IMG/VR virus record: IMGVR_UViG_3300042691_028416
Coordinates: 1-63,040 of that record
Source: a virus
DNA length: 63,040 bases
Strand: one strand, 5' to 3'
The notes beneath the pieces were generated by a model. That model was not told where the DNA came from. It worked only from the letters and a program-made list of their open reading frames with translations, and made no database searches. Below, piece by piece: positions 25,852 through 33,181 of this stretch (position 1 is its first letter; each line of letters opens with the position of its first letter). Both the position numbers and the translations under genes were made by a program.

Positions 25852-27090
25852 ATGTTTTACATCATTGAGACTAAAGAACAGCTCTCTTACTTATCAAAAA
25901 ATTTACCACAACAGTGTTTTGTGAATGTTATTTCACAAAATGATAGTTTTCATCCTGCTTTAACTAAACCATGTTTAGTATACTATAACGATGGAGATAA
26001 AGGATATATATTACCTATAGACCATAGTGAAGCATTTAAATTAGATTGGGGAGATGTTAAGGATTTTATTTCTAAGCATAACACTGTTTATGTCTTAGAT
26101 AAAAAACACCACATGTATTTTATTGAACCTGATAATTTACATGATTTAAACTTTAACAAATACATAAATGAATCAGAGCATGATACTAGAGTACATGTAA
26201 ACTTTAACCAACAAAAATATTACATACCAGAACTAAACTCATTAATACCCATATCTAAACATTATGAAAAATGGGAGAACATATATAGTAATATTAAATT
26301 AGAACCAGTTAATGAGTTTTTAAATAACAATATCACTAAAGTATTTTATGAGATAGAGAAAAATGGTATTGGTATTGATCCTAAAAAATTTAATAAACAT
26401 TTTGAAGTTACTTGGAAAGATTATTCGATTTACGGGAATACAGTTTATACACAATATAATCTATATAATTTAACTACTCGTCCTTCAAACGCATTTAATA
26501 GCGTTAATTTCGCCGCACTTCCTAAAGACCAAGCACGTGAGTCATTTGAACCAAATAATTATGTTTTAGTTGAATTTGACTATAGCGCTTACCATCCACG
26601 AATCATTGCTAAGGAAATAGGACATACATTTAAAGGTGATCCATATGATGAGGTACCTAAAGAAGTTATGTTTCAAAACTTATATGGTGGTATAAGAGAT
26701 GAATATAAAGACATACCATTTTTTCAAAAACTAAATGGATTTTTAGGTGACAAATATAAAACATTTGCTATAAATGGTGGTTTACAATTAGCATGTGGTA
26801 AAATAATACACTTAGATAAAAATACTCATGCCAATAGAAATAAACTATTAAGTTATATTATTCAGTCATATGAAACATATTATAATGTTATTACACTAGA
26901 ACGTGTTTTAAAATTACTTAAAGGTAAAAAAACCAAAATAGTACTGTACACTTATGACTCAGTATTATTTGACTTTGATAAATCAGAATTAAAAAAATTA
27001 TTACCACAAATTAAACAAGAATTAGAAGCAGATGGTTTTCCAACACACATGAGTGTCGGAGAGAATTATGGCGCTTTGACACAAAAATAA
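25852..27090 (+). CDS. Degenerate family A DNA polymerase-like protein
   Basis: 412 residues. IEKNGIGID at about 168-176 resembles the start of the PolA polymerase domain. RPSNAFNSVNFAALPKD then FEPNNY stands for the usual RLSS..PNLQNIP region. Motif A is EFDYSAYHPRIIA (Asp243; usual DYSQIELRIIA). Motif B-like is KEVMFQNLYGG with Lys270 and Tyr-Gly. Motif C is YTYDSVLFDF (Asp369; usual HDE is YDS). Both catalytic Asp positions survive, but Glu of motif A and Glu of motif C are changed. The 3' exonuclease part is reduced to about 100 unrecognised residues. It is a surprising second polymerase beside the family B enzyme at 57465. Activity is uncertain. Confidence 0.7.
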   Translation: MFYIIETKEQLSYLSKNLPQQCFVNVISQNDSFHPALTKPCLVYYNDGDKGYILPIDHSEAFKLDWGDVKDFISKHNTVYVLDKKHHMYFIEPDNLHDLNFNKYINESEHDTRVHVNFNQQKYYIPELNSLIPISKHYEKWENIYSNIKLEPVNEFLNNNITKVFYEIEKNGIGIDPKKFNKHFEVTWKDYSIYGNTVYTQYNLYNLTTRPSNAFNSVNFAALPKDQARESFEPNNYVLVEFDYSAYHPRIIAKEIGHTFKGDPYDEVPKEVMFQNLYGGIRDEYKDIPFFQKLNGFLGDKYKTFAINGGLQLACGKIIHLDKNTHANRNKLLSYIIQSYETYYNVITLERVLKLLKGKKTKIVLYTYDSVLFDFDKSELKKLLPQIKQELEADGFPTHMSVGENYGALTQK

Positions 27091-27097
27091 CATATTT

Positions 27098-27517
27098 ATG
27101 GAATGGAACATAACCATACAAGAATTGGCTAACAGATTATTTGCAACTTTCTCAAAGAAAGAAGACATAGAAGATACAATTGATGTTATAACAAAAAGTT
27201 ATACTATTCTTTATAATAAGATATTCATTTTAGAATCAAAAGATAGTGACGAATTTGTTTGTACATACAATATTGATCCAGGTAATGTAAGCACTACCAT
27301 GGTGTTACCAAACACAATCTTACTACATCGTAAGAAAGAGTCAAACTCGTTATATACAATCAATGCTTTGAATACTTTAATCAAAACATTGAATAATGGT
27401 TATGCTGATCCAAGTTATAGAGTAAATTGGACAGACTACAAAAACAGTATACTGTTAACAAACGGTCCTGATCTTCGTATTCTAAAGACAACTATTTACA
27501 AGATAGTTAACCTGTAA
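27098..27517 (+). CDS. Conserved hypothetical phage protein
   Basis: 139 residues, mixed alpha/beta, with TILLHRKKESNSLYTINALNTLI and VNWTDYKNSILLT. I associate this kind of protein with marine T4-like phages but know no function. It starts seven bases after the polymerase-like gene. A CATATTTATG string overlaps its start codon and cannot serve as its promoter. Co-transcription with the upstream gene is likely. Confidence 0.6.
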   Translation: MEWNITIQELANRLFATFSKKEDIEDTIDVITKSYTILYNKIFILESKDSDEFVCTYNIDPGNVSTTMVLPNTILLHRKKESNSLYTINALNTLIKTLNNGYADPSYRVNWTDYKNSILLTNGPDLRILKTTIYKIVNL

Positions 27518-27525
27518 AAACTTCA

Positions 27526-27534
27526 TATATTTAT
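27526..27534 (+). promoter_or_regulatory. Late-type box TATATTTAT
   Basis: It lies 17 bases before the ATG at 27552, consistent with late expression of a packaged protein. Confidence 0.5.
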
Positions 27535-27551
27535 TATTGTAAATAAAAAAA

Positions 27552-27914
27552 ATGAAACAGAATATCAATGAAATCAAAAGAATGCAGCAATTAGCTGGTA
27601 TTATTAATGAAGCTAAAATGTCAAAGCTTGATGAACTTGATAGTAAAGTAGCAGCTTTATACGCATGGGCCGGTGTTGAAACAGAATATGATGATGACGT
27701 AGCTAGTAGATATGATCAAGATGTAATAAATAGAGCTATAGAATTAGCGCCAAAAATTTTAGCATATGAGGAAAAAATAAAACAAATAGCAAATGCTATA
27801 AGGAATAGTGATGAAGGAAAAATGTTACTCGCTATAAGAGCATGGAAAGGAGGATATAGTGGATCACGTGGTAGTTCTGAAGATATTGGAGATTTATTTA
27901 GCATTTACTCGTAG
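27552..27914 (+). CDS. Small protein with capsid-targeting-like leader
   Basis: 120 residues. The first 20 end in GIINE and have the pattern NEIKRMQQLAGIINE. T4 internal head proteins carry an N-terminal capsid-targeting sequence cut by the prohead protease after Leu/Ile-x-Glu, and Ile-Asn-Glu at 18-20 fits that rule. The remainder (about 100 residues) is helical and acidic with a Gly/Ser-rich end. A late-type box upstream and a terminator downstream make it a single-gene unit. I infer an internal head protein injected with the DNA; no enzyme motif is seen. Confidence 0.6.
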   Translation: MKQNINEIKRMQQLAGIINEAKMSKLDELDSKVAALYAWAGVETEYDDDVASRYDQDVINRAIELAPKILAYEEKIKQIANAIRNSDEGKMLLAIRAWKGGYSGSRGSSEDIGDLFSIYS

Positions 27915-27943
27915 TTAATCATTAAGTATAAAAATAAAAACAT

Positions 27944-27966
27944 AGCCTTCAGAAATGAAGGCTTTT
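27944..27966 (+). terminator. Rho-independent terminator before the gp32 promoter
   Basis: A 7-base-pair stem (agccttc / gaaggct) with an AGAAAT loop is followed by TTT. Confidence 0.85.
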
Positions 27967-27977
27967 GTTAACTTAGG

Positions 27978-28010
27978 TTTGGCCTCCGACTTTTCTGATG
28001 CTATATTTAG
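27978..28010 (+). promoter_or_regulatory. Two-box promoter TTTG-N20-TATATTTAG for gp32
   Basis: TTTG at 27978-27981 and TATATTTAG at 28002-28010 with 20 bases between, close to the Bacteroidota vegetative consensus. The leader of 30 bases is A-rich with no Shine-Dalgarno motif. Confidence 0.65.
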
Positions 28011-28040
28011 CGTATTACAATTTTAAAACAATAAACAGTT

Positions 28041-28847
28041 ATGGATTTACAAGCTATCAAGCAACGTATGCAATCGTTGCAAAACAAAGGTAAAGGTGGC
28101 GGTAACAAAGATGACCGCGCCAAGAATTTTTGGGTACCACCAGTTGGCAAATCAGTAATTCGTATTGTTCCTTCCCGATTCAACAAAGCAAATCCATTCA
28201 AAGAAGTAATGTTCCATTATGGTATTGGAAACAAAACCATGTTGTCATTAACTAACTTTGGTGAAAAGGATCCAATTGTTGAATTTGCACAACAACTCCG
28301 TAAGACTAATGACAAGGAAAATTGGTCATTAGCTAAAAAAATTGAACCTAAAATGAGGGTATTTGTACCTGTTATTGTTAGGGGAGAAGAAGATAAAGGA
28401 GTTCGTATGTGGCAGTTTGGTAAGGAAATGTATCTCGAATTGTTAGGTATTGCTGAAGATGAAGACATTGGTGATTACACAGATCTTATGGATGGTCGAG
28501 ACTTGACCGTTGACACAGTAGGACCTGAAGTCACAGGTACTAAATTTAACAAATCATCTATTCGTATTAAACCAAAAACATCTCCATTATCAGAAGATAA
28601 TGAGCAGATTAAAAAGTGGATTAGTGAACAACCAGATGTACTTACACTTTACAAGAAGTATGAGTTCGATGAAATGAAAACCATGTTGATGGAATGGTTA
28701 GAACCAAGTGAAGATACAGGTGATGAAGCTGAAACAACAACAGCAGAAGCACCAGTAGCAGAAGCACCAAAAGCTAACTACACATTGAACACTAAGACTA
28801 AAAAAAGTTTTGACGAAAACGAATTTGACGAACTATTTAAAGACTAA
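28041..28847 (+). CDS. gp32: Single-stranded DNA-binding protein
   Basis: 268 residues (T4 gp32: 301). The basic N-terminus (KQRMQSLQNKGKGGG) and core (FWVPPVGKSVIRIVPSRFN, NPFKEVMFHYGIGNK, GVRMWQFGKEMYLELL, GTKFNKSSIRIKPKTSPL) are gp32-type. The acidic C-terminal tail ends DENEFDELFKD, the usual site for partner binding. The zinc-binding His/Cys set of T4 gp32 is absent: the matching stretch reads LTNFGEKDPIVEF with no Cys. It coats ssDNA during replication and recombination. It has its own promoter and leads the replication operon. Confidence 0.88.
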   Translation: MDLQAIKQRMQSLQNKGKGGGNKDDRAKNFWVPPVGKSVIRIVPSRFNKANPFKEVMFHYGIGNKTMLSLTNFGEKDPIVEFAQQLRKTNDKENWSLAKKIEPKMRVFVPVIVRGEEDKGVRMWQFGKEMYLELLGIAEDEDIGDYTDLMDGRDLTVDTVGPEVTGTKFNKSSIRIKPKTSPLSEDNEQIKKWISEQPDVLTLYKKYEFDEMKTMLMEWLEPSEDTGDEAETTTAEAPVAEAPKANYTLNTKTKKSFDENEFDELFKD

Positions 28848-28849
28848 TT

Positions 28850-29956
28850 ATGGCTAAAAGTAAAAGTGTAAACACAAGTGTTTCTCAAGCTATCAAAGGT
28901 ACTTTTGATCTTGATAAGTTTAAGAAATCAAAGCGTCTAGATCAATCATCTAATTTCAAAACACAGAAGTGGATTCCATTTTCACCTGCTGTACAAGATG
29001 CTCTTTCAATTCCAGGCGTGCCAATGGGACACATTACTATAGCTAGAGGTGGTTCAGACACAGGTAAAACAACATTATTGATTGAAACAGCTGTTGCTGC
29101 TCAAAAGATGGGTATTTTGCCTGTGTTTATTATCACCGAAATGAAGTGGGACTTTGCTCATGCTCAAAAAATGGGATTTCAATGTGAAGCAATTCCAGAT
29201 GAAGCTACAGGCGAAGTAACAAACTACAATGGATTTTTCTTATATGTAGATAGATCAACTCTAAATACAATTGAAGATGTAGCTGCGTTTATTGCTGATA
29301 TTTTAGACGAACAAAAGAAAGGTAATTTACCTTATGACTTATTGTTTTTATGGGATTCAGTAGGCTCTATACCATGTGATATGAGTGTTAAACAAGGTAC
29401 AAATAATCCAATGTGGAATGCAGGTGCTATGTCAACACAGTTTGGTAATTTTATCAATCAAAAAATACCATTATCACGTAAAGAATCATCTCAATTCACT
29501 AACACGTTGTTTATTATTAATAAAACAGGTGTACAACCAGCTTTAACACCTATGAGTCAACCTCGTATGACTAATAAAGGTGGTAATACAATGTATTGGG
29601 ATGCTTCAATTGTTATTACATTTGGTAATGTTACTAATAGTGGTACAAGTAAAATTCACGCTCAACATAAAGGTAAGAAAGTGGAATTTGCTAAACGTAC
29701 TAAAGTATCAATTGATAAAATTCACGCTGACTGTGGTATAGCTACTACTTCAACAGTTATAGTAACACCTCATGGGTTTATACCTGATGAGAAGGAAGAA
29801 GAAAAGGCATACAAAGCTGCTCACGCCCATGAGTGGTTTGGAGAGAAAGTAAATGTTGATGACATTATAGTTACTGAGGACAGTAGCGAATGGGAAGAAA
29901 GTAGTAAAATATCACCAATGATTGAGATAGACAACGACGATGAACAAGACGTATAA
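28850..29956 (+). CDS. uvsX: RecA-like recombinase
   Basis: 368 residues (T4 UvsX: 391). Walker A is GGSDTGKTT at 67-75. Walker B-like is YDLLFLWDSVGSI. Further landmarks are FIITEMKWDFAHAQKMGF, QPRMTNKGGNTMYWDAS and a C-terminal acidic tail. It forms filaments on ssDNA for strand exchange and recombination-dependent replication, working with gp32, whose gene ends two bases upstream. It overlaps the nuclease gene by 17 bases. Confidence 0.9.
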   Translation: MAKSKSVNTSVSQAIKGTFDLDKFKKSKRLDQSSNFKTQKWIPFSPAVQDALSIPGVPMGHITIARGGSDTGKTTLLIETAVAAQKMGILPVFIITEMKWDFAHAQKMGFQCEAIPDEATGEVTNYNGFFLYVDRSTLNTIEDVAAFIADILDEQKKGNLPYDLLFLWDSVGSIPCDMSVKQGTNNPMWNAGAMSTQFGNFINQKIPLSRKESSQFTNTLFIINKTGVQPALTPMSQPRMTNKGGNTMYWDASIVITFGNVTNSGTSKIHAQHKGKKVEFAKRTKVSIDKIHADCGIATTSTVIVTPHGFIPDEKEEEKAYKAAHAHEWFGEKVNVDDIIVTEDSSEWEESSKISPMIEIDNDDEQDV

Positions 29957-30965
29957 ACAAATACTTGACAGTATAAAACAGGCTAAAGAAGAACCATTAC
30001 ATTTGAATAGTAAAGTACTTCTTATAGACTCGATGAACACATTTCTGAGGAGCTTTGCCATGATCAATCATATGAATCCAAGTGGAGCCCACATTGGTGG
30101 GCTCACTGGGTTCTTAAAATCAATTGGTTTTGCTATTAGACATATAAAACCCACTAGAGTAATTTTAGTATTTGATGGAACCGGCAGTACAACAAACAAA
30201 AAGAATTTATATCCTGAGTATAAAGCTCATAGGAAAATACAACGTATAACTAATTGGGACGGATTTGATGACAAAGATGATGAAGCTGAATCTATTGAAA
30301 ACCAGTTAGTACGTTTAGTACAATATTTAAGGTGTTTACCTATTAGTATGTTATCTATTGATAAAGTTGAAGCAGATGATGTTATTGGTTATATAGCTAA
30401 TAATTTAAAGGATGAAGTATATATAATGTCTGCTGATCAAGACTTTATGCAACTAGTAACACCTAAAGTGACAGTGTATTCACCTATCAAGAAAAAGTTC
30501 TACACACCTACTTTAGTTAAGGAAGAATATGGTCTATATCCTCAAAATTTTATTAACCAGAAAATATTAATGGGAGATAATTCTGATAATATACCTGGCG
30601 TAAAAGGATTAGGTCCTAAAAAATTATTTAAATTATTTCCAGAGTTAGAAGGTAGTGAGTATGTTACACTAGATTCTATTTTTGAGAAATGCAGTACTTC
30701 AGACTCACATGGTTTATATAATGATATTCTTAATTTTAAGAAACAATTATTAATAAATCAACAACTAATGGATTTATCTGATCCTAACATACCAGAAGAA
30801 GATATTACTGAAATAGAAACAGTAATAAATAATGAACCTAACAAAATAGATAAATTACATTTTTTAAAGTTATACAACGAAGATCGATTAGGAAATTCTA
30901 TCCCTAATGTAGAGATATGGTTGACCGAAATATTTTCGTATCTTCAAGCTTATAAAATAAAATAA
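29940..30965 (+). CDS. rnh: 5'-3' exonuclease / flap nuclease (T4 RNase H-like)
   Basis: 341 residues (T4 Rnh: 305). Acidic metal-binding motifs of the FEN family are all present: LLIDSMNTFLRSF, ILVFDG, VEADDVIGYIA and MSADQDFMQLV. The helix-hairpin-helix is GDNSDNIPGVKGLGPKKLFKLFPEL. It removes RNA primers from lagging-strand fragments. It overlaps uvsX and lies four bases before the helicase gene, in one replication operon. Confidence 0.88.
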   Translation: MNKTYKQILDSIKQAKEEPLHLNSKVLLIDSMNTFLRSFAMINHMNPSGAHIGGLTGFLKSIGFAIRHIKPTRVILVFDGTGSTTNKKNLYPEYKAHRKIQRITNWDGFDDKDDEAESIENQLVRLVQYLRCLPISMLSIDKVEADDVIGYIANNLKDEVYIMSADQDFMQLVTPKVTVYSPIKKKFYTPTLVKEEYGLYPQNFINQKILMGDNSDNIPGVKGLGPKKLFKLFPELEGSEYVTLDSIFEKCSTSDSHGLYNDILNFKKQLLINQQLMDLSDPNIPEEDITEIETVINNEPNKIDKLHFLKLYNEDRLGNSIPNVEIWLTEIFSYLQAYKIK

Positions 30966-30969
30966 AATT

Positions 30970-32346
30970 ATGGTTGCGTTTAACAAGCTCTCAGTTTACG
31001 GTTTGAATTTCCAAACCAAGGTTATTAGTTCGCTTTTAAAGAATAAAAAATTTCTACTTAACATTAGAGATGTTGTTACACCTGAATTCTTTGACAATCA
31101 AGCGCATCAATATCTAGTAGAAACTATTATAAAGTATTTTGACAAATGGCATTCAACTCCTACACTTGATACATTACATATAGAAGTAAAGAAAATAGAA
31201 AACGATGTTCTAAAAACATCAGTAGTAGAACAACTTAAAGAAGCATATAAAGTAGATAATGAAGATGCTGAGTATGTAGAAGCTGAATTTAGTAATTTTT
31301 GTAAAAATCAACAACTAAAGAAAGCACTATTAACATCAGTAGATTTACTACAATCAGGAATGTATGATGATATTCGTCACTTAATTGATTCAGCCTTAAA
31401 AGCAGGTATGGATAAGAATATAGGTCATGAGTATGAAAAAGATGTTGAAGATAGATATCGTGAAGAATATAGAAGTCCAATTGCTACACCTTGGTCTGTA
31501 GTGAATGATTTATTACAAGGAGGATTAGGTAGTGGTGATTTTGGATTAATATTTGGTGGTCCTGGAGGTGGTAAGAGTTGGTCATTAATTGCTTTAGGAG
31601 CAGCAGCTGTTAAAGCAGGTTATAATGTTTGTCACTATACACTTGAGCTAAGTGAAGCATATGTTGGTAAAAGATATGATGCTTGTTTCACACAAATATC
31701 AGTAGCACAAGTTCAAGACTATAGAAAAGACGTTGAAGATGCTGTCTCTAAATTACCTGGCAAACTTATTATTAAAGAATATCCAACAGGTAAAGCGACT
31801 ATTAGTACTATTGAATCACATATTCAAAAATGTAAGGATTTAGGTAATCCACCTGACTTAATTATTATTGATTATGTGGATTTATTACGCGCTAATAGGT
31901 CAAGTAAAGAACGTAAAGAAGAAATTGATGATGTTTATGTAGCTACTAAAGGCTTAGCTCGTGAATTAAATTTACCAGTTTGGTCTGTTAGTCAAGTAAA
32001 TAGAGCTGGTGCTAATGATAACATTATTGAAGGAGATAAAGCAGCTGGTTCATATAATAAAATGATGATTACAGATTTTGCAATGTCAATTTCACGCCGT
32101 CGACAAGATAAAGCTGGTGGTACTGGTAGATTTCATATTATGAAAAATAGATATGGTATGGATGGTGTAACATACGCCGCTGTCATAGACACATCTACAG
32201 GTCATATACAGATTGATAATAATGAGTTAGATGAAGAAACACTTGAACGAGAAAGACCAGTTAAGTTAAATGAGAATTTTGACTCTGTAGATAGGGATAT
32301 ACTTAAAAAGAAGTTTTTTGAACTTAACAATAATATTGGATCTTAA
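30970..32346 (+). CDS. gp41: DnaB-family replicative helicase
   Basis: 458 residues (T4 gp41: 475). The N-terminal domain has TPEFFDNQAHQYLVETI. The RecA-like domain has Walker A GGPGGGKSW at 196-204, LELSEAYVGKRYDA, Walker B LIIIDYVDLLRANR, VWSVSQVNRAG with the sensor Gln, and SISRRRQDKAGGTGRFHIMKNRYGMDG with the Arg-finger region. It unwinds DNA ahead of the polymerase. No gp59-like loader or gp61-like primase is recognisable in this window. Confidence 0.88.
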   Translation: MVAFNKLSVYGLNFQTKVISSLLKNKKFLLNIRDVVTPEFFDNQAHQYLVETIIKYFDKWHSTPTLDTLHIEVKKIENDVLKTSVVEQLKEAYKVDNEDAEYVEAEFSNFCKNQQLKKALLTSVDLLQSGMYDDIRHLIDSALKAGMDKNIGHEYEKDVEDRYREEYRSPIATPWSVVNDLLQGGLGSGDFGLIFGGPGGGKSWSLIALGAAAVKAGYNVCHYTLELSEAYVGKRYDACFTQISVAQVQDYRKDVEDAVSKLPGKLIIKEYPTGKATISTIESHIQKCKDLGNPPDLIIIDYVDLLRANRSSKERKEEIDDVYVATKGLARELNLPVWSVSQVNRAGANDNIIEGDKAAGSYNKMMITDFAMSISRRRQDKAGGTGRFHIMKNRYGMDGVTYAAVIDTSTGHIQIDNNELDEETLERERPVKLNENFDSVDRDILKKKFFELNNNIGS

Positions 32347-32347
32347 T

Positions 32348-32357
32348 TATATTTATA
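32348..32357 (+). promoter_or_regulatory. TATATTTATA box three bases before a start codon
   Basis: It ends three bases before the ATG at 32361, so the transcript would be leaderless. No TTTG lies at the expected spacing (TTAA instead). Confidence 0.4.
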
Positions 32358-32360
32358 CCC

Positions 32361-32849
32361 ATGAGTACAGTTGTTTTAGTTTCATGTTCTGCTGGTAAGG
32401 AAGATAAACCAATGCCTGCTGAAAAATTATATAATTCAGATTTGTTTAAAAAACAATTAGAATACGCTAAAAAGCTATCTAATCCTAATGATATCTATAT
32501 TATATCTGCTAAATACCATTTAGTACCATTAAATAAAACTATAGATCCATATAATGTCACTTTAAAAGATATGCCATCTGATGAACGTGAAAAATGGTCT
32601 GAAGTTGTTAAAAAACAATTAGAAGATAAAGGTTATAATCTTCAAAAAGATAAGTTTGTTTTTCTAGCAGGAAATGCTTATCGTCAATATTTAGAGCCCC
32701 ACATGAAAAATGTTGAGGTGCCTTTTGAAGGTTTACGTATTGGACAACAAAAGAAAGCGTTGTTGCAAAAACTAAAGGAAACAGTTATTAAGTTAACATT
32801 AAACATAATTAAAGAAGTTAAAAAACTTTATAAAAATGGAGTTCTCTAA
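32361..32849 (+). CDS. DUF6884-like protein
   Basis: 162 residues. The start VVLVSCSAGKEDKPMPAEKLYNSDLFKKQ, the segment IYIISAKYHLVPL, PYNVTLKDMP and the end FLAGNAYRQYLEPH..EVPFEGLRIGQQKKAL match what I remember of the DUF6884 family, a nucleotide-processing-like fold with an early Cys and conserved Lys/Tyr. Biochemical function is unknown to me. Related proteins occur next to modified-base genes in some genomes, and the deazaguanine operon begins 4 kb downstream, but a link here is only suggestive. It overlaps the next gene by 14 bases. Confidence 0.6.
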   Translation: MSTVVLVSCSAGKEDKPMPAEKLYNSDLFKKQLEYAKKLSNPNDIYIISAKYHLVPLNKTIDPYNVTLKDMPSDEREKWSEVVKKQLEDKGYNLQKDKFVFLAGNAYRQYLEPHMKNVEVPFEGLRIGQQKKALLQKLKETVIKLTLNIIKEVKKLYKNGVL

Positions 32850-33099
32850 AAAACAAATAGATGACGCTATGTCACGGTATCTTCAAGATAATGAAGATTA
32901 TGGTGACTATAATGAAAGTGAACTAATTAGTGAAACTTTTAAAGGTGTTAAATCATTACTTACAGAGAGTACTAGTGATAGAGTTTCGCTTCAAACACTT
33001 CAAGAACATGCTAATACTTTAGGTGGTATTCCAAAAGATATTCTTGAAGATTTTGTTTTGTACCTTAATATAGATGAGTTAGATAACCTTCTAACTTAA
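32836..33099 (+). CDS. Small hypothetical protein
   Basis: 87 acidic residues, mostly helical (FSKKQIDDAMSRYLQDNEDYGDY... and HANTLGGIPKDILEDFVLYLNIDELDNLL). It overlaps the DUF6884-like gene and ends before an 82-base gap. No family is recognised. Leu-Thr-Glu occurs internally but not in an N-terminal leader, so it is not called a packaged protein. Confidence 0.55.
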   Translation: MEFSKKQIDDAMSRYLQDNEDYGDYNESELISETFKGVKSLLTESTSDRVSLQTLQEHANTLGGIPKDILEDFVLYLNIDELDNLLT

Positions 33100-33181
33100 T
33101 TTAACCAAACATAATTAAAAAAGAAAATCGCAAAAAGCGACACGCTATTATTTACTATAAATTTTTAAATATATAAACAAA

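Noticed and set aside
27091-27100. CATATTTATG as a promoter box for the gene at 27098
   Set aside because: It overlaps the start codon, so a transcript from it could not carry the ATG.
27915-28040. tRNA or small RNA gene in the longest gap
   Set aside because: No cloverleaf or conserved tRNA loop is visible; the gap is explained by a terminator plus the gp32 promoter.
33121-33150. Hairpin tcgcaaaaagcga before nrdJ as a terminator
   Set aside because: Only a four-base-pair stem with no T run.
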